Source: Cyanobacteria bacterium TMED177 (GTDB lineage Bacteria > Cyanobacteriota > Cyanobacteriia > PCC-6307 > Cyanobiaceae). Taken from it: a stretch of DNA of 7,746 bases. The translations under genes and the position numbers were made by a program. Where the stretch lies: assembly GCA_002170825.1 (NCBI GenBank), contig NHIA01000001.1:1-7746 (forward strand), given 5' to 3'. Position 1 is the first letter of the stretch, and every line of letters starts with the position of its first letter. Shown here piece by piece: positions 1 to 6,141 of this stretch. The notes beneath the pieces were generated by a model that had not been told where the DNA came from, did not search any database, and saw only the letters and a program-made list of their open reading frames with translations.

Positions 1-537
1 GCTCCCCATGGCTTGGCCCCCAAGCTTGAGGTGTGGCCCATGCTCTGGGCCCACTACACCGTGGATCCCGATCAGGCTGATCACTATCCCCAGTGGTTCT
101 GCTTCCAGCAGGAACGCGGCGATGACGGCGGCCTGTACTACGGCTTCCCGGTCCTCAGCCGCACCGAGGATGGCCGTCCCAAGATCAAGGCTGGCATCGA
201 CTGGGCTCCCAAGGACCTGCGCGTGGATGCGCCCAACGCCATGGCCAAGGAACCCCCGGCCCGATTGGTGGAACTGCTGGATCACTTCCTGTTCAACAAC
301 GTCAGCGGCATCCAGGAGCGTGTAGAGACCGTGATCAGCCCCTACTCGATGGCATCGGATGTGAATTTCGTGCTGGATCGGATGGGCCCACGGCTGAGTT
401 TGTTCAGCGGTGGCTCTGGCCAGGCGTTCAAATTTGCGCCGCTGATTGGTAGTTCCCTGGCTCGCCTGGCCATCGGGGCCACCCCAACTGTTGACCTGTC
501 CTCCTGGAGCCGCGATCGCGATGCCGTCCGAGTCTGA
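1..537 (+). CDS. FAD-dependent amine oxidase, sarcosine / N-methyltryptophan oxidase-like (5' partial)
   Basis: C-terminal 178 residues of a gene that begins before the window; the reading frame is open from base 1 to the TGA at 535-537. The family (DAO fold, MSOX/MTOX group) oxidises secondary amines such as sarcosine, giving the demethylated amine, formaldehyde and H2O2. The visible support is the C-terminal signature GGSGQAFKF (bases 406-435), which matches the GFSGHGFKF segment of monomeric sarcosine oxidase, followed by an LIGSSLARLA helix and a closing D-x-S-S-W-S-R tail typical of the family end. The active-site Lys is present (codon 430-432). The Cys that carries FAD covalently in MSOX aligns with Ser (codon 337-339), and the His of GHG aligns with Gln. 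The substrate is therefore uncertain and the flavin may be non-covalent. It overlaps the BCCT transporter start by 17 bp, so the two are probably co-translated. Family assignment is fairly sure; substrate is not. Confidence 0.8.
   Translation, partial: APHGLAPKLEVWPMLWAHYTVDPDQADHYPQWFCFQQERGDDGGLYYGFPVLSRTEDGRPKIKAGIDWAPKDLRVDAPNAMAKEPPARLVELLDHFLFNNVSGIQERVETVISPYSMASDVNFVLDRMGPRLSLFSGGSGQAFKFAPLIGSSLARLAIGATPTVDLSSWSRDRDAVRV
506..509 (+). promoter_or_regulatory. Ribosome binding site for the BCCT transporter
   Basis: GGAG lies inside the upstream oxidase gene, 11 nt before the ATG at 521. It supports that ATG over the in-frame TTG at 446, which would add 25 non-hydrophobic residues with several prolines. 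Confidence 0.45.
512..519. repeat. HIP1 octamer GCGATCGC
   Basis: An exact copy of the cyanobacterial highly iterated palindrome sits between the putative RBS and the ATG of the transporter gene. It is the only copy noticed in the window. Its presence fits a cyanobacterial origin, but one octamer alone proves nothing. Confidence 0.5.
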
Positions 538-2062
538 TCGTTCCTGGCTGAGACAGCCCCCGCTGTGGGTTGGTGCTGGCCCGCTGTTGGTCTTCCTTGT
601 GATGGCTGCGGTGGATCTCAAATTGGCCACCGCCTTCACCCAAGGCGGCAAGGCGATCATCAGCGACTGGCTGGGGAGCACCTGGCAGTGGATGGTGGCC
701 CTGCTGTTCCTGCTTGCCCTCGGGCTGGCCATCAGTCCTGTCGGGAAGCTGAGGCTTGGTGGGGCTGAGGCCAAACCCTCGCTCAAGCTCTTTGATTGGT
801 GTGCGGTGCTGATCTGCACCCTCCTGGCTGGCGGCGGTGTGTTCTGGTCTGCTGCCGAGCCCCTGTTCCACTTCCAATCGCCAGCGCCCTATTTCCTAGG
901 GGTTGAAGGCGGCACTGCAGCGGCTGTGGATCCAGCCCTGGCCGTCAGTTTTCTGCACTGGGGCTTTCTCGCCTGGGCCCTGGTGGCCACCACGGTGACG
1001 ATCACCTTCTCTGTGCTCGAGCGACGCGGCGAGCCCTTGCGTCCCCGCAGCCTGCTGGTGCCGTTGGTGCCTCGTGGTTGGGTGGATGGCCCCCTGGGCC
1101 ATCTCAGTGACGGTCTCTCGGTTGTGGCGGCCATCGCCGGCACCGTTGGCCCCCTGGGTTTCCTCTCCCTGCAGCTCAGCAATGCCGCCGGTCAGCTGCC
1201 CGGCATCAGTGACAGCGCTGGTCTCCAGTCGCTGGTGGTGGTGCTGCTGACCGCGGTGTTTGCCACCTCAACCGTCAGTGGCATTCAGAAGGGCATCAAG
1301 TGGCTCTCTGAGCTCAATGTCTGGCTCACTATCGCGCTGGCCGTGGCGTTTCTTCTGCTGGGGCCTGGCCTGTGGCTGACCCAGCATTTCTTCAGCTCAT
1401 TTGTGCTTTACCTCAGCCGTCTGCCCCAGATGGCACTGGCTCAGAACAGTGCTCCAGGCAATTGGGTCAATGGCTGGACGGTGTTCTACTGGGGCTGGTT
1501 CCTGGGTTACGCCCCATTGATGGGCCTGTTCACCGCTGGCGTCAGCCGCGGTCGCAGTGTGCGTGAACTGGTGCTGGCTGTGGCGATCCTCTGCCCGCTG
1601 GTGACCAACATTTGGTTCACCCTGCTGGGTGGCAGTGGTTTGTTTCTTGAGCTCTCCCAGCAGGGCTCTGTGACCGAGCCGCTGGCGCAGAACGGCGCTG
1701 CCGCTGCCCTGCTGGCCATCTTGACCCAGTTGCCGCTGGCCTGGCTGCTCATCCCCGTCGGCCTGCTGCTGGTGGTGCTGTTCATGGCCACCAGCGCTGA
1801 TTCGATGAGCTACGCCGCTGCCATGGTGGTCAGTGGCCAGAGCACGCCACCGGCAGTGCTGCGTCTGTTCTGGGCCCTGATGATCGGCAGCCTCACCCTG
1901 GTGCTGCTGCGCATCGGCACCAGCCTAGGGGACAGCACCAGCATCAATGCGCTGCAAGCTTTCATCGTGATTGCTGCTGTTCCAGTGACGCCCCTGGTGC
2001 TCACGACCCTATGGACCGCACCCCGACTGGCTTGGCGGGAGTGGCAGCGTCAGCAGGCTTGA
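521..2062 (+). CDS. BCCT-family transporter (betaine/choline/carnitine type)
   Basis: Predicted 513-aa inner-membrane protein with about 12 hydrophobic segments, a very short N-terminus and almost no C-terminal tail. BCCT hallmarks are visible: VFWSAAEPLFHF (residues 107-118), SGIQKGIKWLSELN (253-266), WTVFYWGWFLGYAP (319-332) followed by SRGRSVREL (342-350), and FMATSADS (421-428). The last segment keeps the Phe, Thr and Ser that form the second Na+ site in BetP, so Na+ coupling is likely. The substrate aromatic box is altered: BetP's W-A-W-W-I-S-W becomes W-G-W-F-L-G-Y, and the glycine-rich GMGIG stretch reads roughly LLAGG. It also lacks the long charged termini that sense osmotic stress in BetP, so regulated osmolyte uptake is not implied. 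The start is set by the RBS and by the hydrophobic profile. The overlap with the upstream amine oxidase suggests an N-methylated amine or betaine as substrate (inference). Confidence 0.88.
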   Translation: MPSESDRSWLRQPPLWVGAGPLLVFLVMAAVDLKLATAFTQGGKAIISDWLGSTWQWMVALLFLLALGLAISPVGKLRLGGAEAKPSLKLFDWCAVLICTLLAGGGVFWSAAEPLFHFQSPAPYFLGVEGGTAAAVDPALAVSFLHWGFLAWALVATTVTITFSVLERRGEPLRPRSLLVPLVPRGWVDGPLGHLSDGLSVVAAIAGTVGPLGFLSLQLSNAAGQLPGISDSAGLQSLVVVLLTAVFATSTVSGIQKGIKWLSELNVWLTIALAVAFLLLGPGLWLTQHFFSSFVLYLSRLPQMALAQNSAPGNWVNGWTVFYWGWFLGYAPLMGLFTAGVSRGRSVRELVLAVAILCPLVTNIWFTLLGGSGLFLELSQQGSVTEPLAQNGAAAALLAILTQLPLAWLLIPVGLLLVVLFMATSADSMSYAAAMVVSGQSTPPAVLRLFWALMIGSLTLVLLRIGTSLGDSTSINALQAFIVIAAVPVTPLVLTTLWTAPRLAWREWQRQQA

Positions 2063-2071
2063 GTCGGATCC

Positions 2072-2103
2072 GCAGTTGGATCAGCTGCTGCTGATCCAAC
2101 TGC
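2072..2103. terminator. Perfect 14-bp hairpin between convergent genes
   Basis: The arm GCAGTTGGATCAGC (2072-2085), a 4-nt loop and the exact reverse complement (2090-2103) form a strong stem 9 bp after the transporter stop codon. On the minus strand it encodes the last codons and TGA of the carotenoid oxygenase. The placement suggests a shared bidirectional terminator. No T-tract follows on either strand, so it is not a classical intrinsic terminator; it could instead block exonucleases or stabilise 3' ends. Confidence 0.55.
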
Positions 2104-3571
2104 CGTGCAGGCCATGGGGGACAGCAAGCGGCAGCTCGAGCACCGCCTGCTCGCTGAGATCGACGGCGTTGAGGATCACCAGGTCACTTGCACAGCGGGC
2201 GCCATTCCAGACCAGACAGAGCACCCAGCCATCGTCTTCTGCTGACGCGCCAGGTTGGGCCACCATCAGCGGTTCACTGACGAAGCCCCGCGGCGCGGCG
2301 CTCCATACCGTTGCTTCCCCGCTCAGCAGATCAAGCTTGCGGATCGCCTGCAGTGGGTCATTGCCGATCTCGCGCTCAGCCACCGCCATCCAGGCGTAGC
2401 GGGCCGGCAGGCCCAACTGGCCTGGATTCACCATGGCGAACTCGCAGCAGCGCGGACTGAGCTGCTCGCAGTGCATCGTGCCCTCAGTCAGCTGGAGGCG
2501 GCAGCGCTTCAGCAGCCCTTCAGGGATCTGCTCGAAGTCCACCTCACGGAAGTCCATATCAGGACCGATGGAGGGGAAGTCTTCGTAGTAGATGCTGTCG
2601 ATCACCAGCTCCTCGCCCTCTTCCCAGGCGTTGAGGTGGTGGAAGACAAAGCCCTCTGGTGCATCGATGATCCGCGGTGCTTCCCCGGCGTGGGATCCGC
2701 CTTCGCGGGGAACCAGCCAGAACTTGGCTTGGCCATTGGCCTTGGAGCTGAGGCACTGGGCTGCCCCTTTGCGGCCCATCACAAAGGGCAGGGGGTTGAA
2801 GTTGATGGCGTTCTGCAGAAACACCGCCCAGTTCGGCGTGATGGCGAAGTCGTGCAGGAAGGCGAAGCCGTTGAAGCTGTCCCGGCGCTCGCTGAGCAGC
2901 TGGCCGGCCTTGATGCCCGCCGCTGCGTCAGCGTCAACGGCAAACTCCATCAGCCGTACTGTGCTGCGGGGGCCGCTCTTGACCCCAAAGGTCACCATGC
3001 GTTTGCTGCCGTGGTGGCCCGGGTCAAAGCGGGGATGGGCGCTGAAGGCATCGCCGGGCTTGAGCACACCGTCGAGGCGGCTCAGCCCGCGGGTGTCGAG
3101 TGTGTCGGGGTCGAGGGCATGGGGCTCGGCGGCCTCCCAGAGGGCCAGCAGGTCATCGCCCAGGCGCACGACCCCAGTGTTGGCGATGTTTTTGAGCCGC
3201 AGATCAAAGGCGTTGGCCATCACACCGCCGGGCTTCTGACTGCCGAAGACACCGCGGTAGAGCACCTTGCCGGCGGCTTCCTCGGCCTGCCAGCCCTCAG
3301 TGCGCACAAAGCGGTTGCTCAGCTGCGCCTGCCCCTGCTCAAAGCGCACGGCGGTGATCATGCCGTCGCCATCGAACGGGTGATGCACCCACTGCCCGCC
3401 GCGCTCGAGCCGGCCGGGGCCATTGCGGTACAGGACCCCTTCCAGCTCAGCAGGCAGGCTGCCGCGGCTGATGGTCAGGGGAACCGCCTCCAGCTCCTGG
3501 CCGACGTTGCGAAAGGCGCTGGCCCAGTCACTGCGTTCGTAGGCCGGGGCCTGGCTGGGGGCGGCGGTCAT
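2081..3571 (-). CDS. Carotenoid oxygenase, apocarotenoid-15,15'-oxygenase-like
   Basis: 496-aa member of the non-heme Fe(II) carotenoid cleavage dioxygenase family, close in length to Synechocystis ACO (about 490 aa). That enzyme cleaves apocarotenals to retinal. The four iron-binding histidines are all recognisable: H179 (SAHPRFDP), H240 (FLHDFAIT), H311 (VFHHLNAW) and H489 (GLHGSW). Spacing resembles the four histidines of ACO (183, 238, 304, 484). The early segment GVLYRNGPGRLERGG (45-59) followed by HPFDGDGM (64-71), and the late F-V-S-E-P segment (430-434) with a second-shell Glu, are also typical. No signal peptide is seen; the protein is probably soluble or membrane-associated. The ATG at 3571 has no clear Shine-Dalgarno. 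It lies 40 bp downstream of the YCII gene and may be the last gene of the fabI-hisB run. Retinal formation would matter if the genome encodes a rhodopsin, which this window does not show. Family certain, exact substrate inferred. Confidence 0.92.
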   Translation of the reverse strand: MTAAPSQAPAYERSDWASAFRNVGQELEAVPLTISRGSLPAELEGVLYRNGPGRLERGGQWVHHPFDGDGMITAVRFEQGQAQLSNRFVRTEGWQAEEAAGKVLYRGVFGSQKPGGVMANAFDLRLKNIANTGVVRLGDDLLALWEAAEPHALDPDTLDTRGLSRLDGVLKPGDAFSAHPRFDPGHHGSKRMVTFGVKSGPRSTVRLMEFAVDADAAAGIKAGQLLSERRDSFNGFAFLHDFAITPNWAVFLQNAINFNPLPFVMGRKGAAQCLSSKANGQAKFWLVPREGGSHAGEAPRIIDAPEGFVFHHLNAWEEGEELVIDSIYYEDFPSIGPDMDFREVDFEQIPEGLLKRCRLQLTEGTMHCEQLSPRCCEFAMVNPGQLGLPARYAWMAVAEREIGNDPLQAIRKLDLLSGEATVWSAAPRGFVSEPLMVAQPGASAEDDGWVLCLVWNGARCASDLVILNAVDLSEQAVLELPLAVPHGLHGSWISSS

Positions 3572-3611
3572 GGCTGGGCGATAGCGGAGACCATCATCCC
3601 GTAACGGAGTG

Positions 3612-3908
3612 TTAAGTGGCGTTCAATTGGCCTACTGCAGCCACCCACTGGTGCAGCTGCCAGTCCACCTGGCCGCTGCGCACCATCGGGTCCTGCAGGA
3701 TCAGCGCCTCGGCGCTGCGGTAGTCGCTCGCCTGCAGCAGCAGGAGCCCCCCACCCCCCGGTGTGCCCTGGCCATCGACGAGGTAGCCACTGCTGATGCT
3801 CACCCCTTCAGCGCGGAGGCGGTGCACCCAGTCGTGGTGCTCGGCGATGGTCTGGCGCATCTTGGCGCCGGAGCAGCGCAGGGTTTCGCGTTTGATGAAC
3901 CAGGGCAC
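3612..3908 (-). CDS. YCII-domain (YciI-like) protein
   Basis: 98-aa protein with the compact YCII / dimeric alpha-beta barrel pattern. It has an N-terminal strand MPWFIKRET, a helix with the usual His (HHDWVHRL, residues 24-31), SSGYLVDG (39-46), a hydrophobic strand GGLLLLQA (53-60), then an A-x-x-L-I-L-Q-D-P-M-V-R-S-G helix-turn (67-79) and a final W. The His and the Asp of the D-P motif are the conserved residues of this family. No specific reaction is assigned to most members. The start is GTG (3906-3908), 4 bp after the hisB stop, with AGGT upstream as a weak RBS. The first residues fit the family start, so GTG is preferred over the internal Met at residue 17. It is probably co-translated with hisB. 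Confidence 0.82.
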   Translation of the reverse strand: MPWFIKRETLRCSGAKMRQTIAEHHDWVHRLRAEGVSISSGYLVDGQGTPGGGGLLLLQASDYRSAEALILQDPMVRSGQVDWQLHQWVAAVGQLNAT

Positions 3909-3912
3909 TGTT

Positions 3913-4530
3913 TCAGACCTGGGCGCCGGCCTGCTCCAGCACCCCCTTGCTGCTGGGGACCTGGCCGGCTCGGCGCGGGTCGATTTCCGTAGCCATGCGC
4001 AGCGCCCGGGCGAAGGCCTTGAAGCAGGCTTCCACGATGTGGTGGGAATTCACCCCATCGAGCTGACGGATGTGCAGCGTCAGCCCCGCGTTGTTGGCCA
4101 CTGCCACGAAGAACTCCTTCACCAGTTCGGTGTCGTAGCTGCCGATCTTCTGGGCAGGGATGCTGAGGCTGTAGCTGAGATGGGGCCGGCCGGAGCAGTC
4201 CAGTGCCACCTGCACCAGGGCTTCATCGAGGGGTGCCAAGAAATGACCGAAGCGGTGAATGCCCTTGCGATCACCGAGGGCCTGGCTCAGGGCCTGACCG
4301 ACGGCGATGCCGACATCTTCATTGGTGTGGTGGTCATCGATGTGGGTATCACCGCTGGCGCTGATCTCCAAATCAAACAGGCCGTGGCTGGCGATCTGGT
4401 GGAGCATGTGATCGAGAAACGGCACCCCGGTGCTCACGTGGCACTGTCCGGAGCCATCGAGTTGGAGGACCACTCGCACATCGGTCTCACCGGTCTGCCG
4501 GTGCACCTGCCCCTGGCGCTCAGTGCCCAT
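3913..4530 (-). CDS. hisB: Imidazoleglycerol-phosphate dehydratase
   Basis: 205-aa enzyme that dehydrates imidazole glycerol phosphate to imidazole acetol phosphate in histidine biosynthesis (EC 4.2.1.19). It is the monofunctional form without the histidinol-phosphatase domain, as usual outside enterobacteria. The diagnostic metal-binding motifs are complete: [16 protein letters not shown] (35-50), [14 protein letters not shown] (61-74), [18 protein letters not shown] (161-178) and the C-terminal PSSKGVL (192-198). Length is normal for the family. The ATG at 4530 gives the standard start just before the GETDV strand; the RBS is weak (a GAG/GGAG stretch within 12 nt). It lies 39 bp after the unrecognised 139-aa gene and 4 bp before the YCII gene. 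No attenuator-like run of His codons is seen upstream. Confidence 0.97.
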   Translation of the reverse strand: MGTERQGQVHRQTGETDVRVVLQLDGSGQCHVSTGVPFLDHMLHQIASHGLFDLEISASGDTHIDDHHTNEDVGIAVGQALSQALGDRKGIHRFGHFLAPLDEALVQVALDCSGRPHLSYSLSIPAQKIGSYDTELVKEFFVAVANNAGLTLHIRQLDGVNSHHIVEACFKAFARALRMATEIDPRRAGQVPSSKGVLEQAGAQV

Positions 4531-4569
4531 GCCCGCTCCGCTCTGACTCCATGCTGACAGCCTCTGGCG

Positions 4570-4989
4570 TCAGGTCCACACTTGGGCCCTTGGCCCCTGC
4601 GCCGGCAGCGCTGAGGGATGGCCTTGACCGAGCAGATCCGCGCTGATTTCAGCGCAAATGTGATCGAGTGGTAGTCCGAACGTCGCGCTGGTGAAGGGGT
4701 CTTCCAGCAGGGCTCCGGGCCGTTGGGCCAGGACAAAGCCGATCAGCCTCTGCTTGACCAGTTGGGCTATGCCTCGGGCCTGATCGTGCAACAGTTTTTG
4801 TCGCCCTCTGCCGGGTTCGATTTTGAGTTCTTGCTCCAGCTGGGCTGTGGCTTGCTCGCAGCTGGCGCTGATCCAACCGCGCAGATCGCGATTGAGGTGC
4901 CAGCTGATCAGCACGTGCTGTCGGTTCAGCAGCTCCCGCAGGTGGTGCTGCCCGGTCTGGCTCAGCAGGGCAATCAGTCCATCGCGCAT
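4570..4989 (-). CDS. Unrecognised 139-aa protein
   Basis: I do not recognise this protein. It is soluble-looking and rich in Leu, Gln, Arg and His. The first about 120 residues look mostly helical (for example SQTGQHHLRELLNRQ at 10-24 and a Gln/Glu-rich helix around 44-56). A second helical block around 64-88 ends in IGFVLAQRPG, then comes LLEDPFTSATFGLPLDHICAEISADLLGQ (positions 94-122, with key residues D97, P98, F99, D109). The last about 17 residues are Pro/Gly-rich and look unstructured. Coding is supported by position in a tightly packed minus-strand run, by codon bias and by ending 39 bp before hisB. The ATG comes directly after the in-frame TGA of the ORF upstream. Function unknown. 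Confidence 0.65.
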   Translation of the reverse strand: MRDGLIALLSQTGQHHLRELLNRQHVLISWHLNRDLRGWISASCEQATAQLEQELKIEPGRGRQKLLHDQARGIAQLVKQRLIGFVLAQRPGALLEDPFTSATFGLPLDHICAEISADLLGQGHPSALPAQGPRAQVWT

Positions 4990-5262
4990 TCACGGCTGGC
5001 ACTCACCATCCAGGCCCATTGGGTGCGTGCATCCCACCGGCGTTAAAAGGCCTGGGTGTTGCGAAAGGCCGTGAACACTGACACCGAAGATGCCGAGTAG
5101 CGGCAGCAGCACCTTGGGGCTGAGTTTGTGCTCCAGTGCCGGAGGGATCAGCAGGTGGCAGACCAGGGTCAGCACCAGCGCCAGCATCAGATCCGATCGC
5201 ATGGCATGCAGCACATGCCAGCACAACTGCAGCGTGCCCAAGCGACCGTTGGGGTGAAGCAT
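4990..5262 (-). CDS. Small hydrophobic ORF, possible two-helix membrane protein
   Basis: 90-aa ORF filling the space between fabI (15 bp away) and the 139-aa gene. It is not recognised. It has two hydrophobic stretches, residues 25-42 (LMLALVLTLVCHLLIPPA) and 51-65 (VLLPLLGIFGVSVHG), joined by a charged linker LEHKLSPK, so it may be a small hairpin-type membrane protein. Codons in the first about 70 residues favour CTG, GTG and other G/C-ending forms like the neighbouring genes; the last about 20 residues are less convincing. A GAGG lies 2 nt before the ATG at 5262, unusually close; Met21 (5202) is an alternative start. Its TGA is immediately followed, in the same frame, by the ATG of the next gene. 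It could be a real gene, the front part of an interrupted longer gene, or non-coding spacer. Confidence 0.45.
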   Translation of the reverse strand: MLHPNGRLGTLQLCWHVLHAMRSDLMLALVLTLVCHLLIPPALEHKLSPKVLLPLLGIFGVSVHGLSQHPGLLTPVGCTHPMGLDGECQP

Positions 5263-5277
5263 GGCCTCAGCTCGAGA

Positions 5278-6060
5278 TCACATGCCGTTGACGCAGTAGC
5301 CGGCATCGACATAGATGGTCTGGCCGGAGATGCCGCTGGCGAGATCACTCAACAGGAAAGCGGCGGTGCCTCCCACCTCCATCTGGGTGACGGTGCGGCG
5401 CAGGGGCGCTTTTTCTTCCACGTTGTGGATCATGTCGAGGATGCCGCCGATGGCCGAGCTCGCCAGGGTGCGGATCGGGCCGGCACTGATCGCGTTCACG
5501 CGCACCTGCTTTTCAGGGCCCAGCTCCGCGGCCAGGTAGCGCACCGATGCCTCTAGGGCGGCCTTGGCCACGCCCATCACGTTGTAGTTGGGGATGGCTC
5601 GCTCGGCGCCCAGGTACGAGAGGGTGATCACCCCCGCCTTTTCGCTGAAGAGCGGTTTGGCGTGAGCGCAAAGCGGTGCCAGCGAGTAGGCGCTGATCTC
5701 CAGGGCCCTGGCAAATCCCTCGGCGGAGGTGGCGCTGTAATCGCCGATCAATTCCTCCTTGCCAGCGAAGGCCAGGCAGTGCACCAGGCCATCAAGCACG
5801 CCCCACTTCTCCTTGATCTGGTGGAAGACCGCTTCCATCTGGGCGGGGTCCTGCACATTCAGAGGCAGGAACAGGCTGGGCTCGAGCGGCGCGGTGAGTT
5901 CACGCACTTTGGCTTCAAAGCGGCCCTTGTCATCAGGCAGGTAGGTGATGCCCAGCTCGGCGCCGGCGGCTCTGAGCTGCTGGGCGATGCCCCAGGCGAT
6001 GGAGCGGTTGTTGGCGATGCCGGTGACGAGGATCTTCTTGCCGGTCAGATCAAGCAGCAT
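5278..6060 (-). CDS. fabI: Enoyl-[acyl-carrier-protein] reductase (NADH)
   Basis: 260-aa enzyme, the usual FabI size, catalysing the final reduction in each round of type II fatty acid elongation in the cytoplasm. It shows the divergent SDR cofactor motif TGIANNRSIAWGIA (13-26). The catalytic segment ITLSYLGAERAIPNYNVMGVAK (positions 145-166) carries Tyr149, Tyr159 and Lys166, corresponding to E. coli Y146, Y156 and K163 in the Y-x6-K arrangement. It also shows NAISAGPIRTLA (189-200) and a C-terminal GQTIYVDAGY strand (246-255). The ATG at 6060 is chosen over a longer open frame reaching 6339, because the FabI fold starts here and an AGGA sits 7 nt upstream. It heads the minus-strand run leading to hisB and is divergent from the photolyase genes. 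Confidence 0.97.
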   Translation of the reverse strand: MLLDLTGKKILVTGIANNRSIAWGIAQQLRAAGAELGITYLPDDKGRFEAKVRELTAPLEPSLFLPLNVQDPAQMEAVFHQIKEKWGVLDGLVHCLAFAGKEELIGDYSATSAEGFARALEISAYSLAPLCAHAKPLFSEKAGVITLSYLGAERAIPNYNVMGVAKAALEASVRYLAAELGPEKQVRVNAISAGPIRTLASSAIGGILDMIHNVEEKAPLRRTVTQMEVGGTAAFLLSDLASGISGQTIYVDAGYCVNGM

Positions 6061-6067
6061 CGGACGG

Positions 6068-6071
6068 TCCT
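6068..6071 (-). promoter_or_regulatory. Ribosome binding site of fabI
   Basis: AGGA on the minus strand, 7 nt before the fabI ATG. It decides the start against the longer upstream-open frame. Confidence 0.6.
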
Positions 6072-6080
6072 GCAGGGCGT

Positions 6081-6094
6081 GAATCGCGCGATTC
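6081..6094. promoter_or_regulatory. 14-bp perfect palindrome in the fabI / photolyase divergent spacer
   Basis: GAATCGCGCGATTC is its own reverse complement and lies in the 81-bp spacer between two divergent genes, 21 bp upstream of the fabI start codon. The position fits an operator for a dimeric regulator serving one or both promoters. No known regulator box is recognised and no clear -10/-35 elements are visible, so function is only a guess. Confidence 0.3.
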
Positions 6095-6141
6095 TCCCGC
6101 ACGCCCCGCCAGGATCCACCCAGCGTTCCCCAATCAGACTG

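Noticed and set aside
2255..3604. Long plus-strand open frame (449 codons)
   Set aside because: It is antisense to the carotenoid oxygenase, whose four iron-binding histidines are intact. The long open frame is a product of high GC and shows no family motifs.
3796..4557. Plus-strand open frame of 253 codons
   Set aside because: It lies opposite hisB and the YCII gene; composition is that of a shadow frame and it has no recognisable motif.
4554..4573. Imperfect hairpin (CTGAC-GCC ... GGC-GTCAG with one bulge) in the spacer before hisB
   Set aside because: Short, with a bulge and a 3-nt loop; no T-tract or leader peptide. It is too weak to call an attenuator or terminator.
5662..6141. N-terminal extension of the photolyase FAD-domain gene
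   Set aside because: The frame is open but is antisense to fabI and does not resemble the photolyase alpha/beta domain; the family match begins only after about 6170.
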